Of a DNA stretch of 64,000 nt, positions 62,373 to 64,000 are shown one piece after another; within the stretch, counting starts at the first letter, position 1, and every line of letters starts with the position of its first letter. The DNA comes from Impatiens glandulifera (lineage: Eukaryota > Streptophyta > Magnoliopsida > Ericales > Balsaminaceae): positions 36,057,382-36,121,381 of the forward strand of contig NC_061863.1 of assembly GCF_907164915.1 (NCBI RefSeq), given 5' to 3'. Under the pieces are notes generated by a model, which worked only from the letters and a program-made list of their open reading frames with translations, was not told the origin of the DNA and did not search any database. The position numbers and the translations under genes are program-made.

Positions 62373-63807
62373 TGTTAGATAAAATTAACCGGTTAAAAAG
62401 AACTTAACAAAACAAACTTATTGTGCAACACCGATCAAGAACTCCAACCGGTCAAGAACTCCAACCTGTCAAGAACTCTAACGTGTCAAGAACTCTAACC
62501 TGTCAAGAACTCCAACCTGTCAAACTCTCCAACCTGTCAAGAACTCGAACCGGTCAAAAACTCCAACCTGTCAAGAACTCTAACCGGTCAAGAACTCCAA
62601 CCGGTCAAGAATCTAACCGGTCAAGTAATCAAACCAGTTAGAAGAAGAAGCAATGGATGTATCAAAAACCGGAAGTTATCCGGTTAACTTGAAGCTATGA
62701 ACAACCGATAGACATCCTAAACTGAAATGCAGTATTCAATCGAAAACCGACGAAGAGACTACTTAAAGAAAGAAGTCAAGATTATCAAACTAAGTACAAT
62801 CTACAAATTGGTGCAAACAAACACTTTGAGTATTTGCGGAAGTGATACCAAAGGAACAGACTGTGATATTTCCATATCCATACAAGTCTGATGATACTCT
62901 GAAGGCTGCAGAAGATTGCCTGAAGAAACAGTTACCATTTTGGTACAAGTCAAAGATGCAGTTCTCCAGATACAGGTAACTGACCAACCGGTAGTTGCCA
63001 TATTAAGTAAAAGACAAATAAAGTCGGTCTGCTCTATGCCTTGGAAGCTTAAACCGCAATTAATGCAATGTTGAACCTCTGCTCAACCAATCAGATTCAA
63101 GGATTACCCTGAAGGTATCCGTTGAAGAAATGTGACCGTTGACACATTTCACTTATAAAAGAAGGAGCTGAAGAGGAGTAAATGCAGTTCTAGAAGTTAC
63201 AAGAAGTTACAACAGACACAACAATTAAGAGTGTCAACAACTCAAGTTACAAGTTACAAGTTGTGTTTATCTCTCTACAAGATTAAAAGCTTAAGTGTGC
63301 ATTTGAAGTGTGATTACAATTTTTGTGAGAATTGTAAGAGTGTTTATCGAGCAGTAAATAAGTCTCGATTGGGTAGTGTGGTTGAGTATTCCTTAGTGAA
63401 TATCCTTCTCGTGGTTTGAGAAGAAGGGGTGATGTAGGAGTTTTATCTCCGAACATCCATAAAAACCTGTGTCTTGTTCTTTACTTTCTGCCGGTTCTAC
63501 TTTCTAACTGACTCGTACTGTCCTAACCGACTTACATCACTCTAACCGATTCACTAAACCTCAAACCGACCTCCTAATCTCCAAACCGATATTCTCCAAA
63601 ACCTATCTCTATTCATCCTGTGTGTGTGGTGCTTTAGTCTGAAACAAACCACTTCCGCACTTGAACTCGGTTCAAGGGTTTGTGACAGTCTGTGTAGTAT
63701 TGAAACCGGTGTTAATTCTTAACTGGATTAACGCCAACCGTTGAGTGTTGTCAGAAAGTGTTAACCGGCTGGACCCCGGTCCGCCATCCGCGATCTAGAT
63801 CCTAACA
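62373..63807 (+). mobile_element. Probable solo copia LTR
   Basis: It begins TGTTAG and ends CTAACA, flanked by GGTTT (62368-62372) and GTTTT (63808-63812), a possible 5 bp target duplication with one change. A TATAAAA box is at 63154-63160, and the downstream block GAAGAAGGGGTGATGTAGGAG, then CCGAACATCCATAAA and TTCTTTACTTTCTG is shared with the LTRs at 16.4-21.8 kb in opposite orientation. No primer binding site follows and no internal region precedes it, so it is most simply a solo LTR of a related family. Confidence 0.7.
62430..62640. repeat. 18 bp minisatellite (TCAAGAACTCCAACCGGT)
   Basis: About 12 units of 18 bp alternate CCAACCGGTCAAGAACT and CCAACCTGTCAAGAACT, inside the proposed LTR. 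The open frame here (repeated Arg-Thr-Gly-Gln) is a by-product of the repeat. Confidence 0.92.
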
Positions 63808-64000
63808 GTTTTCGATTACCGTTTCTCTCTCTCATATCCTTATTTAAGCTGTTAAATTAGAAAGTCAGGGCGGCAAGAGAAAACCAAAAGATCATCTTTT
63901 GGCATTCCTTCGTTTTGGAATTAATATTCATGATAAATATTTTATTTCATAAATAAAATATTATTTCTATCATGTTTCCATAATCAATTTACCATGATTA
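63808..64000. other. Right edge, nothing recognised
   Basis: AT-rich sequence containing a small dyad (CAAAAGATCATCTTTTG) and ATTTTATTTCATAAATAAAAT. No gene was seen. Confidence 0.4.

Noticed and set aside
63231..63419. 62-codon ORF
   Set aside because: It lies within LTR-type sequence just downstream of the TATA box and has no recognisable features.

Overview
This is a stretch of AT-rich nuclear genome from a flowering plant, almost certainly a eudicot. Genes with short GT-AG introns sit in a background of nested plant-type transposons: Ty1/copia, L1-type LINE, CACTA, hAT and MITEs. I cannot name the species from sequence alone.

Layout. Positions 1-2130 hold a decayed tandem array of about 52 bp units. 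Positions 2131-12270 are an inverted arrangement of two non-coding repeat modules (U-V-U'-V'). The left V arm is split by a 3.87 kb CACTA element (4921-8790) with a TTA target duplication. A three-copy tandem repeat (12.4-13.4 kb) follows. Next comes a textbook nest: a copia reverse transcriptase/RNase H remnant (13.8-14.3 and 27.7-27.9 kb) is split by an L1-type LINE (14351-27730) with a 14-15 bp target duplication. That LINE is itself split by a gag-only copia element on the minus strand (16398-21751) with 1.6-1.75 kb LTRs. A small hAT element (28432-29699) with a perfect 8 bp target duplication follows, then AT-rich DNA, then a satellite-like array of about 240 bp units (31.97-34.45 kb).

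The right half contains three intact genes whose introns I could place to the base. (1) A DEMETER/ROS1-family 5-methylcytosine DNA glycosylase on + (38141-48244, 19 coding exons, 1945 aa) has all catalytic and iron-sulfur residues. It also carries two lineage-specific-looking coding minisatellites in the disordered region that splits its glycosylase domain. (2) A TIM14/PAM18 J-protein of the mitochondrial import motor on - (54084-56381, 112 aa) has a first coding exon that is the ATG alone. (3) An IQD calmodulin-binding protein on - (58235-60159, 412 aa) has a MITE in its last intron. Between genes 1 and 2 lie a possible short first exon with an E2F-type site (49.5-49.66 kb, weak) and a 5'-truncated LINE copy (52.1-53.1 kb). 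The window ends in a MITE-rich AT tract and a probable solo copia LTR (62373-63807).

The three genes have unrelated jobs (DNA demethylation, mitochondrial protein import, calmodulin/microtubule scaffolding) and show no sign of working together. No clearly new gene system is visible. The most unusual items are the repeat expansions in the demethylase, an in-frame 87-nt intron in the same gene, a tRNA-Asp-like segment carried in the copia LTRs, the U-V-U'-V' inverted structure, and the A/B alternating satellite.
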